In this document: in pieces, positions 56,031-63,757 of the stretch
Layout of the letters: each line of letters starts with the position of its first letter
Numbering within the stretch: position 1 is the first letter of the stretch
Source: Salinicoccus kekensis
GTDB taxonomy: Bacteria; Bacillota; Bacilli; Staphylococcales; Salinicoccaceae
Reading direction: 5' to 3'
DNA length: 64,000 bases
NCBI RefSeq assembly: GCF_900220995.1
Contig: NZ_OBQF01000003.1
Coordinates: forward strand, 248,001 to 312,000
The notes under the pieces: generated by a model
Databases searched by the model: none
What the model was told of the DNA's origin: nothing
The model's input: only the letters and a program-made list of their open reading frames with translations
Made by a program: the position numbers and the translations under genes

Positions 56031-56954
56031 CTATTTCAGATTATCGACGATCGTATCGATGTTGTGTTTGTACATGCTGATATATGTGCCACCCGGCGAC
56101 CCGGCAGGGGCGAGCGAATCGGACAGTAACGCTTCATTGTCCCCGCTGATTACTTCGACTTCACCGCCGGCCGAAGTGACGATTTCCTGCAGGCGGGTCA
56201 TGCGGTCCGGGTTCGTGGTCGATTCGAGGAATATCGCATTGATGTCATTTTCCAGGATCAGGTTTGCCGTCTGCTGGATCTGGTTGTTGGACACTTCCGA
56301 ATCGGTTGAGAACCCCTGCGGTGCATGCACTTCTATGTCATAGCTTGCGGCGAGGTAGCCGAATGCATCGTGCGGCGTGATCAGGATGCGCGATTCTTCG
56401 GGGATTTCCTCAATGCGGCCTTCGACATAATTGTCGAGGTCATCAAGCTCCTCGAAGTAATCTTCGAGATTTTCCCGGTACTGCGCTTCATCATCCGGGT
56501 TCTTCTCGATCAGCACATTCATGACGTTGGTCATCGCCTCTTTATATAGGCCGATGTTGAACCAGAAATGGGGATCCACTTCAATGTCCCCCTCCTCTTC
56601 CATCGTTTCAAGTGATGAAGTATCCAGGTCATCGGCAATAGGAATGCCCGTCTCGAGCAGGTCGATCATCCGCCCCTCGAAGTTCAGCCCCTGATACATG
56701 ATGAAATCAGATTCGTTGATCTTGATCAGGTCACTTGCCTTCGGCTGGTATACGTGGGGATCCTCCCCGGCGGGGATGATCAGTTCGACGTTGAAATGAT
56801 CGACATCCTCCTCCAGCACCGAAACCATGTCATACAAAAATGTCGTGGTCACCGCGAACTGCGGCCTGCCGTCATCTGCGGCATTTCCGCTTGTGTTGCC
56901 GCATGCGGTGAGCAGCATCGTTAAACCTGTAAGCAATAAAAAAATCCCTCTCAT
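56031..56954 (-). CDS. mntA: Manganese-binding lipoprotein
   Basis: Cluster A-I metal-binding protein anchored by lipid outside the membrane. The start at 56954 follows GGAGGGAGG; the signal MRGIFLLLTGLTMLLTACG contains the lipobox LTAC. Metal ligands are the His in GEDPHVYQPKASD, the His in EVDPHFWFNI, the Glu in IFLESTTNPDRM and the Asp in ISGDNEALLSDSLA, an arrangement for Mn or Zn. The MntR gene at the other end of the operon favours manganese. Confidence 0.92.
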   Translation of the reverse strand: MRGIFLLLTGLTMLLTACGNTSGNAADDGRPQFAVTTTFLYDMVSVLEEDVDHFNVELIIPAGEDPHVYQPKASDLIKINESDFIMYQGLNFEGRMIDLLETGIPIADDLDTSSLETMEEEGDIEVDPHFWFNIGLYKEAMTNVMNVLIEKNPDDEAQYRENLEDYFEELDDLDNYVEGRIEEIPEESRILITPHDAFGYLAASYDIEVHAPQGFSTDSEVSNNQIQQTANLILENDINAIFLESTTNPDRMTRLQEIVTSAGGEVEVISGDNEALLSDSLAPAGSPGGTYISMYKHNIDTIVDNLK

Positions 56955-56997
56955 AAGGAAACCTCCCTCCATTAAATATGGGTCATCTAATTTATAA

Positions 56998-57029
56998 TTT
57001 AGGATACCCTAAACTCATGGACGGGTCAA
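56998..57029 (-). promoter_or_regulatory. Promoter and MntR-type operator of mntABCD
   Basis: On the minus strand TTGACC (57029-57024), 17-bp spacer, TATCCT (57006-57001). The palindrome TTTAGGATACCCTAAA (56998-57013) has 6 of 8 matching bases per arm and covers the -10 box. TTAGG/CCTAA half-sites are typical for DtxR-family repressors, so bound MntR would block RNA polymerase. Confidence 0.8.
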
Positions 57030-57061
57030 CTGAAAACATGGAGGGAGGAGGAGGAGAGAGT

Positions 57062-57525
57062 GCGTCCGCAAGGTTGAGTGTTGAAATCGGCTAATGTTGC
57101 GAAACCGGGAGCTGGATCCGCAACCTTGAGCCGGAAAGCGGCGGAGGGTTACGAAAATAGGGTGCCGATCCGGAACCTTGACCCGGAAACCAACGGAGGG
57201 TTACGAAAATAGGGTGCCGATCCGCAACCTTGACCCGGAAACCAACGGAGGGTTACGAAAATAGGGTGCCGATCCGCAACCTTGACCCGGAAACCAACAG
57301 AGGGTTGCGAAACCGGGAGCTGGATCCGCAACCTTGACCCGGAAACTGACGAAGGGTTGCGAAAAAGGGGTGCGGATCCGCAACCTTGAGCCGGAAAGCG
57401 GCGGAGGGTTACGAAAATAGGGTGCCGATCCGGAACCTTGACCCGGAAACCAACAGAGGGTTGCGAAAAAGGGGTGCAAATCCGCAACATCAACCCGCAA
57501 ACCAGCCGAGGGTTACGAAACAAGC
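57062..57525. repeat. Tandem array of about eight 52-bp units, each with an inverted repeat
   Basis: The anchor CTTGA(C/G)CCGG recurs at 57125, 57177, 57229, 57281, 57333, 57385 and 57437, with degenerate copies near 57072 and 57489: an exact 52-bp period. Each unit contains GGTT(A/G)CG, then CGCAACC or CGGAACC about 17 nt later, so it can fold. The stretch from about 57128 is repeated almost exactly 260 bp (five units) later. No credible gene lies in 57030-57540; frames that remain open are artefacts of the repetition. Confidence 0.88.
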
Positions 57526-57541
57526 TGACAGCACAAAAAAA

Positions 57542-57568
57542 CCGCTGCAGATTAATAGTCTGCAGCGG
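57542..57568 (-). terminator. Terminator of the BCCT gene
   Basis: Perfect 10-bp stem CCGCTGCAGA / TCTGCAGCGG; the minus strand continues with TTTTTTTG. Confidence 0.9.
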
Positions 57569-57582
57569 CCCTGAATTTTATT

Positions 57583-59136
57583 CTAGTCGTCTTTCCTGAT
57601 GTTGTATTTCCAGGCTTTGTCCCTGTCCATCATCTTGATGGCGGCATAAACTAGGATGAACTGGATCGCAATGATCGGAATGCCCATCATGCCGGAAATC
57701 ACTTCGAGCGGTGCGAGTCCGCCGATCTGCATCAGCACAAGTGCAAGTGCCGTGATGATGACGGCGACCAGTATGCGGACGAATTTCGATGGATCCTGTT
57801 CACTCATGTTCTCCTTACTTGTGTAGGCGGCAATGGTGAACGTCGTCGAATCGAGCGTGGTGATCAGGAAGATCGTCGCAATGATGATGAAGAGCACTAT
57901 GATGATCGTCGACAGAGGCAGCGTCTCAAGGATGACCGGTATGATCGACGTCGGATCGTTTTCATCCGCGAGCGAAAGCACATCGATGTCCCCGGTCAGC
58001 TGACCATGGACGCCGATTCCGCCGAGGATGCCGGTTGCCACCCATGAGAGTGCAGTCGGCGCGACCATATAGGTCAGGATCATTTCCTTCACGGTGCGCC
58101 CTCTTGAAATCCTTGCCGCAAAGACGCTGTGCAGCATCGCCCATGTGGCGTTGTAGGCAAACCAGAACACCAGATGGTTTTTGATGAATGACGTCTGTTC
58201 GATTGCGGTGGCTTCAGTGAAGAATGAGAACGTCAAATAATTGCTGAGCAGATGCCCGACGGTTTCCGTGAAGAAGTCCATGATGAATATCCCGGGTCCG
58301 ACGATCAGTATGAATAGGGCGAGTGCCGCTGCCAGGTAGATGTTGGCGACACTCAGCCGCTTGATGCCTTTCTCGATCCCGACGTATGCACTGATTGAAA
58401 ACAGGAAGACCCAGATGATAGTGACGATCATCGTCATGGTGAATGTCACTTCCGTATCCAGGAGTGCAGCAAGGTTCGTCGTGATGATCGGTGTTCCGAG
58501 CCCGAGGGTGACCGCAGCACCGGAAAGTATGCTCACAAGGAATAAAATATCGAGCAGGGTGCCGCCGAGGCCGTCGGTGAACTTATCCCCGAATAAAATT
58601 CTCGTCGCTTCGGAAATGCGCATCATCGGCCGCTTTTTAACATGGACGATATAAGCAATCGCCGGAGCGGCCATGACGAAGACGGAGAAAGTCTGCAGGC
58701 TCCATATGAACATCCCGTAGGAGTTGCCCCATAACATCGATTCCGGAGAACCCGCTTCAATGCCTATGGGCGGATTGTTGGCGATATCCGCCCACTGAAT
58801 CATCCCCGTCCTCATGATTGTGGAGCCGAGCCCCATCGCAATAAGTAAAGCTGAATACTGGAACAGTGTGAAATCCGGCTTTTCCGCAGGATCACCGAGC
58901 ACGACTTTCCCGTATTTCGAAAAGGCCAGATAGAGTCCGATGAACACCAGGATGTTTGCATACCATATGTATCCCCAGCCGAAGTTCGTGACGATCGCAT
59001 CGAATATGCTGTTCAGCAATTCGAGTGATTCCGACTCGTACAGTCCAAAGGGGATGCTGATGAGTATGATAATGATTACAGAAGGAATTAATATGCGTTT
59101 CTCCACCAATTTCCATCGGTTTTCTTTTCCATTCAA
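57583..59136 (-). CDS. BCCT family transporter, atypical
   Basis: Betaine/carnitine/choline-type secondary transporter in the membrane. A TTG at 59136, 8 nt from GGGAG, gives MNGKENRWKLVEKRILIPSV and 517 residues; a GTG at 59178 is possible. Twelve spans fit the family; ALLIAMGLGSTIMRTGMIQW and ARISRGRTVKEMIL are clear. In the helix before that motif the usual WWxxWxPF aromatic box is replaced by FWFAYNATWAMLHSVF, so the substrate may not be glycine betaine. Monocistronic. Confidence 0.85.
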   Translation of the reverse strand: MNGKENRWKLVEKRILIPSVIIIILISIPFGLYESESLELLNSIFDAIVTNFGWGYIWYANILVFIGLYLAFSKYGKVVLGDPAEKPDFTLFQYSALLIAMGLGSTIMRTGMIQWADIANNPPIGIEAGSPESMLWGNSYGMFIWSLQTFSVFVMAAPAIAYIVHVKKRPMMRISEATRILFGDKFTDGLGGTLLDILFLVSILSGAAVTLGLGTPIITTNLAALLDTEVTFTMTMIVTIIWVFLFSISAYVGIEKGIKRLSVANIYLAAALALFILIVGPGIFIMDFFTETVGHLLSNYLTFSFFTEATAIEQTSFIKNHLVFWFAYNATWAMLHSVFAARISRGRTVKEMILTYMVAPTALSWVATGILGGIGVHGQLTGDIDVLSLADENDPTSIIPVILETLPLSTIIIVLFIIIATIFLITTLDSTTFTIAAYTSKENMSEQDPSKFVRILVAVIITALALVLMQIGGLAPLEVISGMMGIPIIAIQFILVYAAIKMMDRDKAWKYNIRKDD

Positions 59137-59190
59137 ATCTCCCACTCCCTTTTTACTCTCGTATTCCCAGATTGTCACACATTAAACAAA

Positions 59191-59217
59191 AATAAGAAAA
59201 CACGCCTCACCGGCGTG
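59191..59217 (-). terminator. Terminator of the hemerythrin-SDR unit
   Basis: CACGCC / GGCGTG stem (59201-59206 / 59212-59217); the minus strand continues TTTTCTTATTTTT. Confidence 0.7.
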
Positions 59218-59227
59218 CTTTGGTCAA

Positions 59228-59653
59228 TCATTTTTCAAGCAGTGCTTCTTCCTCGTCCCGGGAATGGATTTCATTGATTATGATGACTGAATTTGCGAAA
59301 TCGATCAACTGCTGGTAATCGGGCTTCTCCCCGCCAAGCTCATGCTTCATCTTATCAGCAATGACACGCATCAGGTCATGATCGCGGATCAGATGCTGGA
59401 CTTTATCATGCAGGCCGGGATCATTCTTCACCGCAATGGTGTACAGCCCCTCATCCTCTTCTTCAGTATCTGCATGGACGATGATCTTGCCCTCCACAAA
59501 TTCGATGAAGGATTCGATTTCTTCGGCCAGATGATCATACTCCTTCTTCTCCAAAAGCTCCCTCATGCCTTCGATCCTTTCTTTTGCGCCGCCGAGCCCG
59601 GCGTCATGGATCGCTTTATGTGAATCGAACTTCCTCAAAGCCGGTCCTACCAT
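59228..59653 (-). CDS. Hemerythrin-like (HHE) domain protein
   Basis: 141-residue four-helix protein. His-rich sites SHKAIHDAG, IIVHADTEEEDEGLY, HLIRDHDLMRV and NEIHSRDEEEALL carry the His and Glu ligands expected for a di-iron centre, as in RIC-like or regulatory HHE proteins. The start at 59653 follows GGAG with 8-nt spacing. It lies 18 nt after the second SDR on the same strand and probably shares its transcript. Oxygen or nitric-oxide sensing is a family role, not shown here. Confidence 0.82.
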   Translation of the reverse strand: MVGPALRKFDSHKAIHDAGLGGAKERIEGMRELLEKKEYDHLAEEIESFIEFVEGKIIVHADTEEEDEGLYTIAVKNDPGLHDKVQHLIRDHDLMRVIADKMKHELGGEKPDYQQLIDFANSVIIINEIHSRDEEEALLEK

Positions 59654-59671
59654 CTCAAACACTCCAATCTT

Positions 59672-60388
59672 TTATTTTTCCAGCGGGTTCGTCGCCCACA
59701 TTTCCGTGTTTTTAACGAGTGTGCGCGGGTGGATCTTCAAGTTGTTGACGATGATGTCCGCGATGTCTTCAGGCTGGGTCATGGTCTCTTCCTGCAGCTT
59801 CGTGTTGCCGATGAGCGATGTGTTGACCGCAGAAGGTGTCAGGTAGGACACCCGGATGTTGTGCGGGCGCATCTCTTTCAGAAGCCCCTCGGTCATGCCG
59901 ATGACGGCAAACTTCGTTGCGGAATAAAGTGACCCGCCCGGCCCGGAACGGAGTCCTGATACGGAAGCGACATTGACGACGTCGCCGCTCTTCTGCTCCA
60001 CCATGCCCGGCAGTACGGCCTGCAGCATATGGTACATGCCGAAGACGTTCACCTGCATCATCTTCTCGAAATCCTCCGTCTTCGATTCAAGGAAAGGCCC
60101 GCTGCCCATCATGCCGGCATTGTTGATCAGAATATCGATGGAATCGAACTTTTCCTTCACTTCTTTGACGGCTGACTGTACGCCGCCTTCATCGGAGACG
60201 TCCGCACTAATAGCGATGACTTCCACGCCTGTTTTGGCGATTTCTGATTTCGCTTCTTCCAGTGCTTTTTCGTCACGCCCCATGATGGCGACGTTGACCC
60301 CTTCTTTTGCGAGGTTCAATGCGGTATGGAAGCCGATGCCGCGGCTGCCCCCCGTGATGATTGCGTTTTTACCTTCTAAGTTCTGCAT
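59672..60388 (-). CDS. Short-chain dehydrogenase/reductase, paralogue 2
   Basis: 238 residues from the ATG at 60388 after TGGAGTG (MQNLEGKNAIITGGSRGIGF). It has the cofactor motif TGGSRGIG, NNAG, and the catalytic Ser (VASVSGLRSG), Tyr and Lys (YSATKFAV). Identical length and the similar C-terminus HPRTLVKNTEMWATNP mark it as a paralogue of the SDR at 26874-27590. Substrate unknown. Confidence 0.9.
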   Translation of the reverse strand: MQNLEGKNAIITGGSRGIGFHTALNLAKEGVNVAIMGRDEKALEEAKSEIAKTGVEVIAISADVSDEGGVQSAVKEVKEKFDSIDILINNAGMMGSGPFLESKTEDFEKMMQVNVFGMYHMLQAVLPGMVEQKSGDVVNVASVSGLRSGPGGSLYSATKFAVIGMTEGLLKEMRPHNIRVSYLTPSAVNTSLIGNTKLQEETMTQPEDIADIIVNNLKIHPRTLVKNTEMWATNPLEK

Positions 60389-60444
60389 ATATACACTCCA
60401 TTCCTCATTTACTGCCATTGTATCAAAGCGGACACTGTCAATCA

Positions 60445-60473
60445 TTGATAAAGCCCGTCAATTTCTATAAAAT
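60445..60473 (+). promoter_or_regulatory. Promoter of the kyn operon
   Basis: TTGATA (60445-60450), 17-bp spacer, TAAAAT (60468-60473), 39 nt before kynU. No T-box or clear palindrome accompanies it. Confidence 0.75.
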
Positions 60474-60512
60474 GAACTTAAGCGCTTACACTTGACGACA
60501 GGAGAGATATGA

Positions 60513-61778
60513 ATGGAAAAATGGCTGGAAACCGCAAGGCGGTACGATGCGGACGATCAACTCAGCAAATACAGGGACGAATTCTATATCGGCGAAAATT
60601 TATATTATATGGACGGGAACTCCCTCGGACTGATGAGCCGCCGTGCCGAGGCGAGTGTGCTGGACGTGATGGACGACTGGAAGACGCTCGGCATCGATGG
60701 CTGGACGGAAGGCGAACGGCCGTGGTTCTACATGTCGGAGCGCATCGGTGAACTGATGGCAGGCCTCATCGGCGCGGACCCGGTGTCGGTGCTTGCGACC
60801 AATTCCACGACGGTCAACATCCACCAGACCGTAAGGACCTTGTATCAGCCGACGGAAGACAGATATAAGATCCTGGTGGATGAACTGAACTTTCCATCGG
60901 ACATCTACGCGGTCCAGGCCGTGCTGGATGACTACGGTCACGGTGACGGCCTGTTGAAGGCAAAGAGCCGCGACGGGCATAATTTGGAGACGGAAGACAT
61001 CATCGCTCTCATGGATGAGAGCGTGGCACTCATCCTGCTGCCGGCTGTGCTGTACAGGAGCGGCCAGATACTGGATATGGAGCGGCTGACGAGGGCCGCC
61101 CACGAGAAAGGGATCATCATCGGTTTTGATTTATGCCATTCAATCGGCGCGATACCGCACGAATTGAAAGACTGGGGCGTCGACTTTGCGGTATGGTGCA
61201 CCTATAAGCACCTGAACGGCGGCCCCGGGTCCGTTGCAGGCCTCTATGTCCATCCAAAGCATCATCATAAGCAGGTCTCTTTGAGAGGCTGGTTCGGCAA
61301 CAATAAAGAAAGCCAGTTCGATATGGATCACACATTCGACCCGGCGGCGGACATCAGCCAGTATCAGATCGGCACGCCCCATATACTGTCGATGGCGCCT
61401 TTACTCGGCGCGCTCGAAATATTCAATGAAGCGGGCATTGCGGATGTAAGGGAAAAATCACTGAAGCTGACCGGCTTCATGCTTGAGATGCTGGATGCCG
61501 AATTCGAAAAATACGGCTTTGAGATCGTCACACCGCGCCCGGCTGATGCGCGGGGCGGACACGTGCTCATCGGCCATGAGAATGCAGCGGGCATCAATGC
61601 GGCATTGAAATCAAGGGGCGTCATTCCCGACTTTAGGGCGCCAAGTTTTGTCAGGATTGCGCCGGTCGCGCTGTATAACAGTTTCGAAGATGTTTATCAT
61701 GCGCTTAAGATCTTAAAAGAGATCATGGATGACGGAACCTACAAAAAATTCGGCAACCGGCGGGGTGTGGTGGCATGA
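60513..61778 (+). CDS. kynU: Kynureninase
   Basis: PLP enzyme splitting kynurenine into anthranilate and alanine. The 421-residue product has YYMDGNSLGLMSRRAEASV near the N-terminus, substrate-phosphate contacts in VLATNSTTVNIHQT, the PLP-pairing Asp in GFDLCHSIGAIPHE, and the Schiff-base Lys in WCTYKHLNGGPGSVAG. It overlaps kynB by 4 nt (ATGA). First gene of the operon, so the pathway order is reversed relative to the reactions. Confidence 0.95.
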   Translation: MEKWLETARRYDADDQLSKYRDEFYIGENLYYMDGNSLGLMSRRAEASVLDVMDDWKTLGIDGWTEGERPWFYMSERIGELMAGLIGADPVSVLATNSTTVNIHQTVRTLYQPTEDRYKILVDELNFPSDIYAVQAVLDDYGHGDGLLKAKSRDGHNLETEDIIALMDESVALILLPAVLYRSGQILDMERLTRAAHEKGIIIGFDLCHSIGAIPHELKDWGVDFAVWCTYKHLNGGPGSVAGLYVHPKHHHKQVSLRGWFGNNKESQFDMDHTFDPAADISQYQIGTPHILSMAPLLGALEIFNEAGIADVREKSLKLTGFMLEMLDAEFEKYGFEIVTPRPADARGGHVLIGHENAAGINAALKSRGVIPDFRAPSFVRIAPVALYNSFEDVYHALKILKEIMDDGTYKKFGNRRGVVA

Positions 61779-62398
61779 CATGGATCGACATCTCACAGAC
61801 TTTGACGGATGACACAGCACATTGGCCGGAGGACACACCGTTCAGTTTCGAGCTGCCGGTCACGAAGGCGGAAACGGGCTCGGTGAACATCGGGAAGATC
61901 ACGACGAGCACACATACCGGTACGCATATCGATGCGCCTTTCCATTTCGATGAAGCGGGCGGCACCGTGGAAACGCTCGATATCAACCGGTATATCGGGG
62001 ATGCGACGATCATTTCGGTATATGATACAGAAGTGATCACAAAACCCCTGCTCTCGCGTTTTGAAATCAAAGGTACGATACTGCTCATAAAAACGCAGGA
62101 GGCATACGACACTGAGACATTCCCCGAAACCGTGCCGGTGCTGGACGGGGATGCGGTGGAATACCTTGCATCAGCCGGCATCAAGTTATTCGGCATCGAT
62201 GTACCGTCCGTGGATGCCCTCGATTCGAAAGATTTAACGATACATCACAAACTGCATCAAAATGATATCATGATCATCGAGAATGTCGTGCTGGCGGGGA
62301 CGCCGGACGGATTCTACGATTTCATCGCCCTGCCTTTAAAAATCAAAGGCGGAGACGGCTCGCCCGTCCGGGCGGCCGTCAAAGCCAAGGGGGAGTAG
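61775..62398 (+). CDS. kynB: Kynurenine formamidase
   Basis: Hydrolyses N-formylkynurenine to kynurenine. The 207-residue cyclase-fold product starts [20 protein letters not shown] and has the zinc motif [16 protein letters not shown]. The C-terminal half has [15 protein letters not shown] and the ligand His in [10 protein letters not shown]. It starts inside the kynU stop and ends 2 nt before kynA. Confidence 0.94.
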   Translation: MTWIDISQTLTDDTAHWPEDTPFSFELPVTKAETGSVNIGKITTSTHTGTHIDAPFHFDEAGGTVETLDINRYIGDATIISVYDTEVITKPLLSRFEIKGTILLIKTQEAYDTETFPETVPVLDGDAVEYLASAGIKLFGIDVPSVDALDSKDLTIHHKLHQNDIMIIENVVLAGTPDGFYDFIALPLKIKGGDGSPVRAAVKAKGE

Positions 62399-62400
62399 GA

Positions 62401-63243
62401 ATGTCAGAATACCAGGACAAGACGCTGAGCGGGGAAAATGTAAAAACGGACTTCAATAAGGATATGACCTACGGGGAATATTTATCTCTGGAGCAGGTGC
62501 TGACGGCACAGAAGCCGTTATCCGATGAGCACGATGAGCAGCTGTTCATCATCATCCACCATGTTTCGGAATTATGGATGAAACTGATGATCCATGAACT
62601 GAACTCGGCGATCCAGGATATAGGGGCGGACGATTTCAGGGTGGCGTTCAAAAAACTTGCGCGGGTGGCGAACGCCCAGCAGCAGATCATCTCTTCATGG
62701 GATGTCCTTGCGACCCTGACGCCGAGCGATTACCTGAAATTCAGGGATGTGCTTGCGAATGCCTCAGGCTTCCAATCCTACCAGAACCGCATGATGGAAT
62801 ACTGCCTCGGCTACAAGACGACGCACGCTTTGAAGATCTATGAAAAAGATCCGGAAATATACGGACGGCTGAAACGCCAGCTCGAGACGCCGAGCATATA
62901 TGATGCGACGATCCATGCGGTCCACAGGGCCGGGTTCCATATCGATAAAGCCGTGCTGGAGAGGGACGTTACAAAAGATTATGAGGCGAATGATTCGGTC
63001 AAGGAAGCGTTCAGGCAGATCTATTTGAATTCCGATGAATATTTCGTGTTATATGAACTTCTGGAGAAGCTTGTCGATATTGAGGACAGGTACAGCCAGT
63101 GGCGTTTCAGGCATATGAAGACGGTGGAGCGGATCATCGGTTTCAAGACGGGCACGGGCGGCAGTTCCGGCGTGAACTATTTGAAGCGGGTGATCGACAA
63201 ATATTTCTTCAAGGAGTTATGGGAACTGCGGACCGAACTATAA
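62401..63243 (+). CDS. kynA: Tryptophan 2,3-dioxygenase
   Basis: Heme enzyme opening the tryptophan indole ring, the first step of the pathway. The 280-residue product has [20 protein letters not shown], the distal site [17 protein letters not shown] and the proximal heme His region [20 protein letters not shown], followed by [10 protein letters not shown]. The spacing and overlaps of kynU-kynB-kynA suggest one transcript that converts tryptophan to anthranilate. Confidence 0.96.
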   Translation: MSEYQDKTLSGENVKTDFNKDMTYGEYLSLEQVLTAQKPLSDEHDEQLFIIIHHVSELWMKLMIHELNSAIQDIGADDFRVAFKKLARVANAQQQIISSWDVLATLTPSDYLKFRDVLANASGFQSYQNRMMEYCLGYKTTHALKIYEKDPEIYGRLKRQLETPSIYDATIHAVHRAGFHIDKAVLERDVTKDYEANDSVKEAFRQIYLNSDEYFVLYELLEKLVDIEDRYSQWRFRHMKTVERIIGFKTGTGGSSGVNYLKRVIDKYFFKELWELRTEL

Positions 63244-63258
63244 AAGGAGGGACTGGAT

Positions 63259-63579
63259 GTGGTGGATTACGGACAGACGAATATTTTCGATGATGTAATC
63301 AAAGAGGACGAGACGTTCGTCATCGTCGTGCAGGAGATCATGGATCAGCCGGGCGGCCTGCAGAAAAAGGTGCTCAGGGAATATCCAAGCCTGAAGATGG
63401 ATCAGATGAAGAATTTATTTGCCCATCTGAAAGATTTCTACCTGGAGGAGGAGCTGTCCGACACGGGCAGGTACTTCGACATAACGGTATACACGAACGA
63501 GGAGTACGCAGGCGAGAACATATATGCCCATATCAAGCGGCACCGGGGCAGCAAAGGCTGGACGACGAGCACGAAATGA
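63259..63579 (+). CDS. Uncharacterised protein, last gene of the kyn operon
   Basis: 106 residues from a GTG 8 nt after AAAGGAGG (MVDYGQTNIFDDVIKEDETF). The product is acidic in the first half (VVQEIMDQPGGLQKKVLREY) and ends in basic residues (HIKRHRGSKGW). No membrane span, signal peptide or known family is recognised. It begins 16 nt after kynA and is followed by the operon terminator, so it is expected to be expressed with tryptophan catabolism. Confidence 0.75.
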   Translation: MVDYGQTNIFDDVIKEDETFVIVVQEIMDQPGGLQKKVLREYPSLKMDQMKNLFAHLKDFYLEEELSDTGRYFDITVYTNEEYAGENIYAHIKRHRGSKGWTTSTK

Positions 63580-63586
63580 AGAGGGG

Positions 63587-63619
63587 CGGGCAGTCCCAAA
63601 AGGACTGTCCGTCAATTTT
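63587..63619 (+). terminator. Terminator of the kyn operon
   Basis: GGGCAGTCC (63588-63596) / GGACTGTCC (63602-63610), followed by TCAATTTTT. Confidence 0.85.
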
Positions 63620-63672
63620 TCTTGTCCGCATGGAATTTACAAACATATTACATTTGCATTTATATAAAAAGT

Positions 63673-63723
63673 TTGTGACTCTGATGATTAATATTTATAA
63701 TAGAAGTGTATACATAAGTATAC
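63673..63723 (+). promoter_or_regulatory. Promoter and candidate operator of the sqdB-like gene
   Basis: TTGTGA (63673-63678), 17-bp spacer, TATAAT (63696-63701). Seven bases after the -10 box is the inverted repeat GTATAC-ATAA-GTATAC (63708-63723), placed where a repressor would block initiation. Which regulator binds it is unknown. Confidence 0.75.
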
Positions 63724-63757
63724 CTAAAATATTCGTAGCGAATCGGAGGATGTTCAA

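Noticed and set aside
57149-57523. Repeat-encoded frames in the 52-bp array
   Set aside because: 52 is not a multiple of three, so every frame cycles through the same sequence. No start site support and no resemblance to any protein.
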